A stretch of DNA of 64,000 nt from Cristatella mucedo (Eukaryota > Bryozoa > Phylactolaemata > Cristatellidae), in NCBI GenBank assembly GCA_009760855.2, contig WPIO01000112.1, forward strand, positions 358,501 through 422,500. Direction: 5' to 3'. Position numbers and translations under genes: made by a program. The notes under the pieces were generated by a model that was given only the letters and a program-made list of their open reading frames with translations, ran no database searches and was not told where the DNA came from. The stretch's first letter is position 1. Each line of letters starts with the position of its first letter. Shown here one piece after another: positions 35,101 to 63,059 of this stretch.

Positions 35101-36404
35101 TGCAAGCGATTTAGGAGTTCGGCGCAATTTGGAGCATGGCTGGGCGCCGTGTTGGACCTCGGACGGCTTACCTCTCTGAACATTGCGCCATAGAAGTGGA
35201 CGGCGTATGGGCAAGGCTTGCTGCGCATGGACACGTCCAAGTCGGTGAGCAGCATCTTCTGCTCGCGGCTGTTGACCGTGGCCGTGATTCGCTGGAGGCA
35301 AACCAACGCGATGCCAAAGCGATGAGGCAGCTTTGCACTCTGGCACGCTCGGCGCCGTGCAGTCATCGATCGCGCAGGACAGCGGCAACCCCGCCAGCCT
35401 AGCTCCGCAAGGGGGTTTGACGAACACACTCGGCGACGCCTTTTCTCCTCCTCCCCGGTAGCAGGGGGCAGCTGCGCCAAGAGGAAGTGCATCGTCGTGC
35501 GGCAGCTGGTGAGGCCAGAGCGGGCGCGTCCGCGCAGCAGCGGCAGCACGCTACTGCGGCGCAGCAGCCGGCTAACGCCGCCTGATGCCGTGGCTAACGT
35601 GCATGGCGCCCGTGCCACGTGACTACGCTCGTCAAGCAAGGGAAGCAAGCAAGCAAGCAAGGGAAGCCAACCAGACAAGCTGGGGAAGGCGTTAAGGATC
35701 GGCAATCGACCAGCAGGACGTGACCAGGTCGGCACTTCGAGCAGCTAAGACGGGCGATCGAATCGAATGCACGGCACAGGAATATAAGCGGTGGCCCTCA
35801 TTCAAAGCCCTCGCTCACGTGAAGGCAGGGGTGCCTCAGCGGCCGGCACCCGCTTGCAGTGGGCAATAAAAGCACTACCCCCTACTGCAGGATTCTATCC
35901 TGAATTCTGGCTCCTTCCTGCCAAGACCTACCCCTACCCCCCCCCCGGGGGGGGGGAGGGGGGTTTGGAGGATGGTCAAAACCCAACGACAGCCACTGCT
36001 TTCGACGTCAGCGGCCGTCTCGGTTGGCTGGACCAACGGGGGCTGGTGCCTCGCACAGTGAGGTGGCGCTGGCTGGCTGGCTGGGGCACGTGACCCCGAC
36101 ACTCGCGGCAGAGAGCCCGGTCTGTCTCGAGGCGCCGGCCGTGCACCGAAGCGATGGACCGTGCATCAACGAAAGTGCTCTGGGAGGCGGTCGCAACTGC
36201 GACTGCACGGTGGAACAAGGAGGCGAAAGCAAACTCGGGCCGACCTTGACCGCCATCACGGTGCCCGTAGGCCGGTGGCGCATCTTCTCGACGACTCCGT
36301 AGGCGCCGCGGCCGAGCTCGGCCAGCGCTTCCAGGTCGGTCGCCTCGCACTCGATCGTTTGATCATCGACGGTGATGGTCGTCCTCGACGGAATGCTGCT
36401 CGGT
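26434..36404 (-). CDS. MAP2K6: MAP kinase kinase, MKK3/MKK6 type (N-terminus not found)
   Basis: Dual-specificity kinase that phosphorylates p38 MAP kinases in stress signalling, cytoplasmic. Exons on minus: 36404-36245, 35291-35172, 34695-34579, 30928-30749, 29383-29306, 28214-28072, 26584-26434. Frames join exactly and introns are GT-AG. In order: glycine loop GRGAYGVVEKM and ATP-binding Lys in MAVK (exon 1 here); NSREQKMLLTDLDVSMRS; GDIWLCMEIMDTSLDKFY; catalytic HRDVKPSN and DFG; activation loop LVDSVAKTMEAGCKPYMAPE, whose Ser and Thr (SVAKT) are the MKK6 activation sites; SDVWSLGIT; the C-terminal region where MAP2Ks carry the DVD docking site, ending DTDYSGRR. About 315 aa are recovered (human MKK6 is 334). 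It resembles MKK3/6 more than MKK4 or MKK7 (NSREQK, VDSVAKT, QLKQVV). The exon(s) with the start Met and p38-docking site, upstream of 36,404, were not identified. Confidence 0.93.
27377..27527 (+). mobile_element. SINE-1 copy in an MKK3/6 intron
   Basis: cactaggtaaggcggttgct, a shortened hairpin region, B box ggttcgaatca, body gcgatcctttattgccgctg and terminal gaggttgttaaatcagc. A deletion removes part of the hairpin arm. Confidence 0.75.
27545..27720 (-). mobile_element. Family-A LINE fragment, old
   Basis: Diverged match to the LINE 3' UTR/RT-tail junction (compare 57,060-57,260): atggttagggcaaacatgca, then gccagcaaatgctgtc and gtcaattcaggggatatcg in the same order. Confidence 0.55.
28655..28930 (-). 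mobile_element. Family-A-like LINE 3' fragment, old
   Basis: The order aaatctctttctaggccctt, gcatgcacagtttcagc, gattcacacgaacggagcaa, cttccttttaacgtt, attataggcttcgggtgcag-like block follows the LINE 3' end from hairpin into the RT tail, at low similarity. Confidence 0.45.
31262..32118 (+). mobile_element. Old family-A LINE copy in an MKK3/6 intron
   Basis: On plus, the frame from about 31,262 encodes NLIVMGKPSITQKLKIL and FTRRPHQLHSQLCPSAM. These align with NLLVVGKPSVIQILERL and VRRPYQLHSQICLFSA of the 48-50 kb LINE. The RT tail follows in broken form (aaaactcggcagctaggcat at ~31,590), then a degenerate hairpin (gtgcctagaaagagatctgg) and a (TTA)n tail to ~32,118. An oddity is a direct repeat ctgactgcactgg near 31,660-31,685. 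Confidence 0.7.
32964..33121 (-). mobile_element. SINE-1 copy, diverged
   Basis: Minus strand. Plus-strand landmarks: attgaacagcctcatttgta, gcggccgaagagctgcctta, gactcgagcccacgacctgg (B-box side) and a final ccctggactaagaccc. Confidence 0.65.
34880..34962. repeat. CA-rich low-complexity tract
   Basis: Interrupted CA/CACG repeats (acacatgcacacatacacat and similar) in an MKK3/6 intron between the exons ending at 35,172 and starting at 34,695. Confidence 0.7.
35937..35956. repeat. C10-G10 homopolymer palindrome
   Basis: Ten C followed directly by ten G, a perfect 20-bp self-complementary homopolymer junction, flanked by further C- and G-rich runs. It lies in an MKK3/6 intron. Confidence 0.9.
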
Positions 36405-38640
36405 CTGCACGAGACATTTGCGCTCGTGCTGAGCTCGTGCTGAGCGCAGGCTTAGCGCTCTGGCAGCGGCGGCTGCTTCGCAAGGGGCGACTCGAGACCT
36501 AACGCTATGCCCGAGTCGTGCCTCAAGCCTCCGCCCTCCCGCCGACAAGCAGCACCGTCTGCGCACCGCCGGTAAAGTCAACATTGCACCCTCAGTCGGA
36601 CGAGTGCCGCGCAGCATCATTGACCCCCATGTCTCGAGCGGCATTCTTCGAAGACAAAAGTGACACCAAGTCAACGGCCTCGGGACAAGGAGAGGCCGAC
36701 CCCAAAACCGTTATTCTTTGGCCTACAAGAACGCCTATGAGTCGCGCTGGGCAAGAGAGAATCTTCACAACTCCCAGAGCAAATGGCCCCGCTAGGCCAC
36801 CGATGGCCGGCAGGCCTGCACTTCTTTGCCAGGGTGCCTACGAGGAGCGGCGGGCTGGGGGGGGGAGGTCAGAGGACGATGACACTCGACGACGGGCAGC
36901 AGCAAGGGAGGTAATCTGCTGGCTTTCGCTCAGAGTAGTCGATCCAGCCAGAGTCTTGCGACCAGCCACCTGACGCCTGTTTACTTTACTGTGTCGACAG
37001 GGGTGACAAATGCGTCTCCGCTTGCAGGGCTCAAACAAACCAGTGGGCTCGGTACAAAACTATTCGGGTTATTTGTCATTCGAATCTCTCACTCGTCTTC
37101 AGCAGACAACAAAGACCAAAAGAGTCGACCTTTGCTATAATTATATGCCACATTATCCACATGACATTTGCATCGCACCATATTTTTTCTGCTTCCACAG
37201 TGACGCCCTAACTGGGAGGAAAGTCAGTCGACAGTGTAAACACAGCTTTACATATAACACAGGCATTCTTTTTCCGAGTATTAAAAACAAGGTGTGATTA
37301 CCGTTACTCTACTGTTGTGCAACGGCCGATTTGCCCTGCTGCCTACCCAAAGAGTCTCACAGCACGATCAATACAGCTAGCAATGGATGCCACGAGCAAG
37401 ACAGCGAGTCCTGCTCCTGGTGACAGTATCGGTGCCTGGGACAGCGTGCAGCAGCCAAGGGACAGCGAGCGGCAGGTGCAATGCATGCAGGTGCAATGCA
37501 TGCAGGTCCGCTGCTGCTGCTGCAAGGCTACGGCTACATACAGCAGGCACTTTGGCCAGGGGTCAGCTGGGGTTGGCTGGGAGGGGGGGGGGGGCTAGTC
37601 ATGCAGCCGACTGTTCCTCACTTACTGCAAGGTTCGGAAAACAAGATGCTGAAACCATGCAGGTACCCTCAGTCAAGCATTGTGCCAACTATCGAATTCC
37701 AAAAGAGAAGGAACTAAAGTTTGGCTGGCCTAAGAATCCAACTCGGCCGAACTAAGCCATCCACCCAAGCTACTTTCTACCCCAGCACCAATGATGTCGA
37801 CAAAAATTTTTCATAGCACACCAAGAGAAATGAATCGCTCTCTGGGCACTTCACATTGGCTGGAAAGGGAGTACATGAGAGCTCATCAGTGCCAATAGCA
37901 TGCACAATTGCAGTACAGGTAAGCACACTAAGTACATGTTGCATGGACTCAGCAAATACTGATAGTATATTTTTGCTTTGCTTTAATTAAATGATAAGTC
38001 AAGGGATGTCGCAAAGTCAGCCGGTAGCCAGTTTGAGGCTTTGTAGGCACACGTGCCGAAGGCACATCACATTATTACATGACGTTGGTTGCAGGCACGG
38101 CTACGCCATAGGAGTTGGGAGGTGCTACACGGGTGGTGCTGCTGTTACTGCAGGTTGCAAGCATTCCAGCAGACAGGTGCTCTGCCACTTGCTCGTGGTA
38201 CAGTGAAACAGCCATGCCTCTATTTGCACTACTACTTACATGGCACTGACCGGTTCAGGGACGAACGGCCCAAACTTGAACCCTCCTGGTGGCTTCCTTT
38301 TGTCTGCAAAAAGAGTGGAGCATCGTGTTAAGAGCCGACGACAACTACTCGAAACGATGCATGCAGCTCTCGAGGGCAAGGGTTTGCCAAAAGTGATTTA
38401 TTTGCCGATACAGGTTAACGTGATAGCTACAATTCAAGAACAAGGCAACACACGTGTGGACATGAATTTTTTGCGCATGAGACAATCGCTTGGCTTCGCC
38501 CAATGTCAGTCACGAGGCATGGTAAAACGACTGCCCTCCAAAAGTTTGTACGCACCTGCTACCAGCATACTATTTTACTCAAAACAGGAGATTTAGATTG
38601 GATCTAACTCTGTAGCAGTTTACATTGTGCAGAAAAGCTA
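36405..38640. other. Upstream of the recovered MKK3/6 exons
   Basis: This should contain part of the first MKK3/6 intron(s). The first part is GC-rich and open in several frames without motifs; a G-run lies near 37,585. A diverged family-A LINE 3' fragment (minus) is visible at about 37,830-38,060 (gcacttcacattggctggaa, tgcatggactcagcaaatac, gataagtcaagggatgtcgc). Confidence 0.5.
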
Positions 38641-38649
38641 AGAAATATA

Positions 38650-39010
38650 TAATTATATGCAATTGACTGGATACAATTTCACACAATCGTCTTGGCATTG
38701 AATCCACCAGTTTCTGGCAAGTTTCTAGAGGAATTGATGCCCAGCAATCCTTCAAAACATAAAAAAATTCATCGGATTTCATGCCCTGAAGAGCTTGGAC
38801 TTGACCAAACATGCATATAGTCCTTGTTTTGTAAAGTCGTCTACTCAAGGTGTTTTGGCTTACGACCGTTCAGGTAGCTTGGTAGATACTCTGGCAGTGC
38901 ATTTTAGCAGTGGCAAACATGTCCTGCAGAGCTATGCTTTTGAGGAGCCGGTTCTTCCCAAGTTACTTGAAGGCGACCGAAACACGGAAGTGCCTCTGTG
39001 CTACCATAGT
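38650..39010 (-). pseudogene. Tc1/mariner transposase remnant with internal deletion
   Basis: On minus, SIPLETCQKLVDSMPRRL matches the C-terminal signature of Tc1 transposases (IP-x-ETC-x-x-LVDSMPRR). Directly upstream in nearby frames is MFATAKMHCQSIYQATG / VVSQNTLSRRLYKTR, which resembles the helix-turn-helix DNA-binding part (SxxTxxRRL). The catalytic DDE middle is missing, so two ends of the protein appear joined. Stops interrupt the N-terminal part. Confidence 0.6.
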
Positions 39011-39283
39011 CCATACGCTTCCTAATTAAGTTCCCAACAGTCAACCTCACGATTTCTTGAGTTTAATGGCAATCTCTGTGTAGTGACTTCAAAATCGCTC
39101 CTGTATCCTCAGAAAGCTGTGCAACTGGCAGCATGTTCCGATCGCTTAGCGACCATCAATATGGTAGAGGCTGGCTCTGGACAGGTCAAGGAGACATCCG
39201 GGTACCTCAGCTCATCCTTGGTTGAGGTATCGTAGATGAGGAAGTGGGCCAAAAGTAGGTTCTTCTGGATGGCTTCCAAAAAT

Positions 39284-39448
39284 ACTAGCTAATTTAAAAG
39301 CCTCTTTTGTAAAGCGACAGAAGAGTCTTTACTGCTATCACCACCACTTGCAATGGAAATAAAGGATCGCCCACTGCAGGATTCGAACCCACGACTTCGG
39401 TATCGAGGTCGTGCAAAGCAACCGCCTTACCTAGTGTGCCATCACGGC
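39284..39448 (-). mobile_element. SINE-1 copy
   Basis: Minus strand, near full length: terminal agctaatttaaaagcctctt, body agagtctttactgctatcac, B box ggattcgaacccacgact, hairpin cacgacttcgg/tcgaggtcgtg with two mismatched bases, and A box gccttacctagtgtgcca. Confidence 0.8.
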
Positions 39449-39834
39449 TCAACGAAGAGGGGTGGACCGGTCACGTTACCACAGCTGCCCATTTGTTTAC
39501 ATGGGAACCGTTGACTCGGTTGCAGGCAAAAGCAGTTACTAAATAAGCAAAACGTAGCAAACTGCAACTTACGCCAAAATTCCATAGACAGAGTGTTCCC
39601 ATTTAATAATTAGTGTCTCGTAATGACTTACTAGAATACGGGCGTTAGCAACAACCGAACTCAGATCGACGGACCAGGTGCCTAGAAACTTTTGGAGGGC
39701 AGTGTATTTCGGTTATGTCATCATGGGCATAAATACAATAATAATAATAACTATTATACTAAAACATTCATATTGAAGCATAAGAAAACCAAATTTCTGT
39801 CTAACAGTTTAATACACTGAAAAGGAATATATAC

Positions 39835-39962
39835 TTAATTTTTATGAGAACAGAACTTAATCTCTATTCGAGTGCTTCATATATGCTATGGGACTTGAGC
39901 CCACGACCTCGGCCAGACCTCAGTCAGGCGAGTAGCTAAACCCATGAGCCAAACCAGCTCCG
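39835..39962 (-). mobile_element. SINE-2 copy
   Basis: Minus strand: tail gagaacagaacttaatctct / attcgagtgcttcatat, then gacttgagcccacgacctcg and the A-box side ccatgagccaaaccagctc. The outer tail stem is degraded. Confidence 0.7.
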
Positions 39963-40004
39963 AAGCATGTTGACTTGACTAGAAACAACAACCACCATTT
40001 CAGG

Positions 40005-40150
40005 ATGCATAAGCACATTTGGACCAATTCACACGGACGGATAAATCAGGTGCAGGCGAGTTTTTACCTTTGCCTAATTAAATGTCGATAAGCCTAGGAG
40101 CATTGGGTAGGATGGCAGACGAAGGATTTTATCTGGGGGTGGTGCAAGAT
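40005..40150 (-). mobile_element. Family-A LINE fragment, old
   Basis: gcataagcacatttggacca, ttcacacggacggataaatc and the following block match the LINE 3' UTR order at low similarity. Confidence 0.4.
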
Positions 40151-40327
40151 GCGCAAACTTTTTATGTAAGGGTAATGTCTGAAACTAGTGCAAAATTAAA
40201 GCACACTGTGACAGTGTTTACTCGACAAGAATTCGGCAGTTGCTCAGTGTGGAATCAAAACATGATTTTCATGCTTATGACGTCGGGGAGGGGGGAGGAT
40301 AGGGGGCAGCCCAGGTTGCTACCTGCT

Positions 40328-40981
40328 CGCAGGCCTACCAGCATGTGCGATCAGGCGATTGCAGGTGGTGCAAAACTCGGCAGCTAGGCATGTCTGTCGT
40401 GAGCGTCGCAGTTGCCACATTACTCCACTTCCCGCCGACCTGCACTGGCTACCAGTCAAGCAACGGATTGACTTCAAGGTTTTGTCGCTCACTTTTAGGT
40501 CATTTCATTCTTTCGCTCCAGCCTATCTCTCAGATATACTCCCCCATCAGGCCAAGCATCGTACCACCCGCTTTTCGGAATCCAACAGTCTACAAATACC
40601 TCATACAAACCTTAAATCCTTTGGAGACCGTGCATTTAGTTCGTATGCTCCCACAGCCTGGAACTCCCTCCTGACCTGCGGCAGAACATCCCCTGACCTG
40701 ACCACATTTAAAAACACTCCTATTTAGAACAGCATTTAGTGGGTCCCTGTGATTCGTCCTTCACGTGCTTATGCATGCTGACACTGTGCATGCTGCCACT
40801 AACCACATTTGCATGCTGATCCTGTGCATGTCACCCCTAACCATGTTATTCATTTTGTTTGTTTATCAAGCATGATTTTACTCACCATTCAGTTGCATTT
40901 CCCTTTGCAGCAAATGTAAAGCGCCTAGAGAGAGATTAAGTTCTCTGAGGGCGCTTTATCAAGTGCATTATTATTATTATT
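40328..40981 (+). mobile_element. Family-A LINE, 5'-truncated, with target-site duplication
   Basis: Plus strand encodes the RT tail (LVQNSAARHVCRERR-like with an early frame change, then HITPLPADLHWLPVKQRIDF and KSFGDRAFSSYAPTAWNSL), then the duplicated gcatgctgacac-type 3' UTR unit, the hairpin (agcgcctagagagagattaa / gttctctgagggcgctt) and an ATTATT tail. It is flanked by direct repeats acctgct at 40,321-40,327 and 40,982-40,988. Confidence 0.85.
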
Positions 40982-41059
40982 ACCTGCTGCAGAGGGAGGC
41001 GCAAAGACCGCTGCCCCTGGATCAGCCATCGATCATTGATTCATCATCGATCTAGCCAG

Positions 41060-41330
41060 TAGTGTTCCCTAGTTTTAAGAGCAGAGCATCAAAAGGCACG
41101 GTCACCAAAATATTTGGGATTTGATAGAGGCTTAGCTAAGCGGGTGGTACGACGAGAAATCTGATTGGGAAGTATTTCAGACAGGTAGGCCGGAGCAACA
41201 GAATGAAGAGATCTAAATGCAAATGACAGCATCTCGAAGTAGATATGCTAATCGGTGGGGGAGCCGATGCAAGTCAACGAGAAGTAGAAGAACGGCGGAA
41301 GTTTTGACCTTTGCACACATGCACGAATAT
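41060..41330 (-). mobile_element. Family-A LINE fragment, old
   Basis: The order gggtggtacgacgagaaatc, gacaggtaggccggagcaac, agaatgaagagatctaaatg and gagccgatgcaagtcaacga follows the RT-tail region of the 48-kb LINE (minus) at reduced identity. Confidence 0.55.
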
Positions 41331-41627
41331 GCTACTATAAAATGCATGGTGTTCAGTCATTGGATGAATTTTCTCAGAACGACTTTGAAGTTTTCGCTCT
41401 GCTAACATTCTGGCCACTACCGAACTCACAATACCAAACTGGGTCTGCAGCACCATGCCATGCTTGCAAAAGTGTCCAGGCCCAGCTATCGACGCAAAGT
41501 CGTGCTCTCTGTGTATGATGCTAGCTATACGATACGAATAATAATAAAACATGTATACAGTGCCTAAGAGAACTAAATCTCTGTCAAGGCACATTCCTTA
41601 TGCTAGAAAGAAAGCATGGCAATTGCT

Positions 41628-41790
41628 TGGCGAACAATAGGTAAGGCTGTTGCTTTTCACGACCTCGGCCCCGAGGTCGTGGGTTCGAATCCTGAGGTGG
41701 GCGATCCTTTATCGCCACTGCAAACGGTGGTGATAGCCGTAAAGGCTCTTCTGTCGCTGTACAAAAAGAGGCAGTTAAATCAGCTAGTAT
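41628..41790 (+). mobile_element. SINE-1 copy, well preserved
   Basis: A-box-like ggcgaacaataggtaaggct, perfect 11-bp hairpin cacgacctcgg/ccgaggtcgtg with a two-base loop, B box ggttcgaatcc, body gcgatcctttatcgccactg, gatagccgtaaaggctcttc and terminal ggcagttaaatcagctagta. Confidence 0.85.
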
Positions 41791-42407
41791 TTTTCTTAAG
41801 AACAGAAAAGTCAACCACAAACCCCCCTCTAAGCTGCTAAGGTGCTACACACTGGGTCGTCCAGTAAGCAACTGCAGACCGAGGCTACACCGGTAGCTTC
41901 GGGCCGATTTACTGCAGTACGTAAACTCACCTCGGCAAGGCTAGCAGCCAGATCAGCCGGCTCTGGATGTTCGCTGGCTGTCTCACGTCCAATGGTCATG
42001 CAGAAGAGCAAAAAACTTGGCATCAGCCGACGGCAAAGGCTCAGACAACAAAGACACCAGAGCCACGTGGACTAGTGGCTAGTTAGTTAACAAGGAAAGC
42101 CCTTCCCAACGTCTAGTGGGACGTGACGTTACAGCTAATACAGTGTTGCTTGCTCATACAGCTCAGGTCAGGCTCTGCTATGAGCACAGTGCGTCTAGCA
42201 GGCTGTAGTTACACACGGTCGCCAGCAAATGTTCATACTTTAATACGTTATATAAACACGCCTTTTTAGTTATCTTTTCCATTTAGAGCTTCTCTCTGGT
42301 ACTTGAGCACTAAACCCTTAAACCTGAACTCTAAACCAAACCCCCCCAAAAAACAAAAAAAAATCTAACCAGTAAACCCCAAACCCCAAAACATACAACT
42401 ACTATGT

Positions 42408-42850
42408 AATGTAATGTAATGTATCTCCGTCTGTAACTCCACAAAGTCATAGAGACCATGCGGGTGTTACGAAGGAGAGTTTTGTATAGCGCACTCACAA
42501 CCTAAGCAGCTTTCGGTACGCATTCGGTAGCCAACAGGTGTCATCTCATGCAACAAGGAGAAAGTGGGAAGCATAGCAGAGTCAGGAGAACAGTTGAGGT
42601 AGTGAGTAGCATGGAAGTAGCACCTCAAGACTGCTGAAAAGGATGAGCCATAGTCGGCAGCAGGAGAGCAGTAGTCGTTGCGCAAGAATTGTGGAAGCGA
42701 GTTCCACAGTCTAAGACCTGCAGAGCTAAAGCTTCTGTCGCCAACGGTCTTTAAGCGGAGGAATGGGGACAGCTAATTTATTGTCCACACAGGACCTGAG
42801 GGCGTGAACAGGCTGAAACTGATGCAGCAGTTCAGCTAGGTACCAACCAC
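42408..42850 (-). mobile_element. Family-B LINE 3' fragment
   Basis: Starts (3' end on minus) with a repeated taatg/TACAT tail, then tctgtaactccacaaagtca, and encodes on minus a frame with YLAELLHQFQPVHALRSCVD. Same layout as the 5.5, 11.5 and 61.1 kb copies. Confidence 0.7.
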
Positions 42851-42854
42851 TAAA

Positions 42855-44390
42855 TACTACACTAAAAATCCTTCGCCCTAAGCTAAAAAGATAGATAACT
42901 AAAAACAACCAAAAACGTGTTTATTTACCATACTACAAACATATGCTGGCGACCATGTTGAACAGTCTGTTATGAGCACCGTGCCTATAGCAGAACTTGG
43001 CATTGCTGTATGAACAAACGAGACCATATTAGCTGGAAGTTATGCAGGGAATTGCTCATCGTTGGGCTGTCTGGTCGAGAGGCTGCTAGAGTAGAGATCT
43101 TACTCACTCAGCACAGGCTGAAGCTTCGTCCTGACTTAAGGAAACAATTTATTTCTTGATTATTAAGCCCCACTAAGCCTCCATGCAACAATATTTCGTG
43201 TTATGACCATTTCCAAGCTCCACATCCAAGCACCATCTATTACTAGCTGCTTCTTTGATTGCTTGTAGCATGCATTTACCTTAAGAGGAAACTTTTGTCA
43301 TTTCATTCGTCAGTTCATTAGTGCTAAGTATACAAAGGCAATTCACACGGACGCCCTATGAACCACACGGACTGCCTACACCTATGTGAAAAGTAATCTA
43401 CAACTTGTTTGCTCAGGTGGTGCTACGGCGACACGTGCTGGGTCTAAACGATCAGATGCTTAACCATGATGCAACTTCTGTCCCAGGACAGCTGCATAAG
43501 ATTTAGGGCAAGCAATACGATAAGACTTCTATTTGTACCCATTACAACGAAAACAACCTCAAGGGTAATTGCTTTCGTGGCGAGAGTGTAGTTCTGTGCC
43601 AACAGACTTCCATCAAATCAAGTTTTTGGATCAAGCGATCGTTTTGGCAGACCAGGTGAAGACAAAGCAGTGAAAGGAATGGAAACATGGCAAAATAAAC
43701 AATTGTACTCATTAATCTCTGGTCGGCAGCCATCTTTGATGTGAAAGGAAAGCATGAAGTCGAACCCAAGGCCTCGAACTCAAGATGCTGAGGCCGGCAT
43801 TTATGCTTGAGCAGCTGGTTCTCGGACGTGGGATATAAAGTAGCAACAGGCTTGGCTTCACCCTAATATCCGTGTGATCAAGGAACTCCCCATTAAGGGC
43901 GACACAGAATAGAAAGACTCTGCGATTCTGTTTCTCTCGGCCAGCGTAGCTGTCTCTACAGTTCGCCATCTCTTGACAGCACCAGCAGCAGCAGCTGCTG
44001 CCGAACGAAGCTTCTCGGTGGTTCGGTCAGGGTGCGACCCGACGTCCTTACCAAACCTGCCTCGCTGAGCCTACGCTCAGCAATCGAGACGAACCGAGCG
44101 GTCAGGGGGAAGCGCTGGCGAAATAGTTGACGGTGCCGGTAAACCAGAAAGGACAGCGAATCGGCGATAAAAATGCTGCGAGTGTATGCCAGATCCTGGG
44201 GTGATCGCCGGCTGGTTCGCGAGGCGCCACGCCTCACACAGCAGGTGATTTTTTTCAAGATCAACCACCATGCTAGCAGGTCGACGCGAAGGAAGTGTGC
44301 GTCAAATAGGGACAGACAATTGGCACACGGTCACCCCGAGGCATTTGAAACTAATCGGTCGACCAGCTGCGAACGGTCAGACCGAAGTGG
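42855..44390. other. Intergenic/intron DNA, nothing recognised
   Basis: No open frame with a recognisable motif on either strand and no repeat shared with other parts of the window. A missing small MKK3/6 exon could be hidden here. Confidence 0.4.
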
Positions 44391-45075
44391 GCCGGTTCTG
44401 AGGCTGATGGCGACGAGTACTCACTCATTTCCGGCGCGGCAGAAGCGACGGCAGTAGTCGGCGTCGGTCGGATGAAACCGCGTCTTCCTTTAGCCTGGAC
44501 TCTCTACAACATGTAAACCACCGCGATCACACACCCAGCGGCTCTCTGGGGCGGATTACGAATCCGAACGCGTCAGCAGGAGGCCAACGCGCGCCTTCCT
44601 TCGCTTTGCGCGTGCGTTATCGCAAGAAGTTACCGCTTCATACACGCTGGAGCTCGCTCACTGTCTGACTCGGTGAAGAAACGAGCAGCCGTGGTATGCG
44701 GGAGTGGGGGGGGATCTACCCGGACCCTTCGTGACCACTCAGCGGTCGCGACACTCAGGTTAACACCGGAAGTGAACCTCCGGGTGACTCATGGACAGCC
44801 TACCAAAGTCTTATAAGGCGGTCGCGAAAAACCGAAAAAACTCTGTGCGAGGTCTAGGTGCGAGCTTCCTCGTGCTTGAAGTGTACGGTTTTGCTACGGC
44901 ACACACACTACGGGTGACGGTGAGGGACGCGAGGTCACGTGATTGGGAGTTGGCTATCTACCCTTCAGGCCGCAGCTGTCGCCTAGCGTGAGCGTGCGCA
45001 GTCGTGTTTAGCTACCCCTCGCGGGACTAACTGTATCCGCGCTGAGGCCGGCTCAGTAGCTACCGCCGCTCCGGT

Positions 45076-62075
<17,000 letters not shown>

Positions 62076-63055
62076 GTGAGTGGGCGCGCGAGCTAGCGCA
62101 CAAGCACAGCGGCATGCGCTCAAGGCCCTTGAGTCTGGCACTTGGCCTGCATTTGCTCTTACCCTGCTCTCACCCTTACCGTGCTTGCCTGCCCCACCCC
62201 CATTTATGCGCCTCCAAGCGCAGGTCATCTATCAGCCCCACCCCACAGCCGGTGAGAGTTGACTGGCCGCACCCTGTCGAGTTGGTGCATCAGAGGATCG
62301 CGCACTCGACCGCATCCCATGACGACAATTTGCGCAACCATCTGGCTAACCAATGCTCGGGGACATTGTTTAGGAGGGAGTCAAGAGTCGTTTACAAAAC
62401 CGGCTGACGATTTGGGAAGTGACACACGGTGGAAAGTAAAAAACAGGGTGGTGGTATGTGACGGTCAGATCGGGAATAGGCTGAGTAGCCTAAAGCTGTT
62501 GACCTCCGGTGACATGGTGGCTTAATTACCCAGCCATGCCCAATTGCCATGGGCACGTCAGCTGATTCGTTGGTGCCTGGAGGGGGGCCGAAGTTGTTAT
62601 ACCGACTTACTCTCTTTGAGGCTCCCTCTCCACCGTATGCCTGGGCGGTTCCTGCACTGCCTACCCGTGCGATTCGGTTAAGGCCGTCCGGTAGGGTGCT
62701 GTAGTCACTGAGAGACCAGCCTTTCAAGAGAACCGGTTTAGGAAGGTCTGCGCCCGGGCCGGCACCTAAGCAGTCTGTACCTGCTGTGACCTTCCCGGTT
62801 GCATTTGTTTTCGAGCTGTGGCCTCGTGCTCAGGTAATCTGACCGATGCTCACCCAGCCTTCTTACTACTCGAGGGTCCTTTTTCTTCTTTTTTTTATGT
62901 GACACTTAAGATGGCCACAATATAGAAATGCTTAAAATGTGCTCTGAAACGTTGTGGCTTTGGTTCTATGAAATGAATGTTTTGTGGTTAAGGCAATTTG
63001 CCACATGGAATATGCTTCCGGTTCCACACGCCATCTTCCGAGCAACTTTTCAATA
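62076..63055 (+). other. TTYH intron 5, nothing recognised
   Basis: No exon that would continue TTYH in the required phase was seen; the gene's remaining exons must lie beyond the window. Confidence 0.5.
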
Positions 63056-63059
63056 TTAT

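Noticed and set aside
35079-35735. 218-codon minus-strand open frame
   Set aside because: It overlaps the MKK3/6 exon at 35,291-35,172 in a frame different from the kinase frame that joins correctly at both splice sites.
41628-41720. Functional tRNA gene
   Set aside because: A and B boxes are present, but the segment recurs as a dispersed family with a long common 3' body and cannot form a normal anticodon arm; it is a SINE head.
41829-42023. Candidate N-terminal MKK3/6 exon ending at a strong GAG|GTGAGT donor
   Set aside because: In the phase required by the next exon the frame contains a stop a short distance upstream and shows no basic docking motif.
42305-42385. Repeated ctaaaccc / taaaccccaaa motifs
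   Set aside because: Irregular AC-rich low-complexity DNA without a fixed period.
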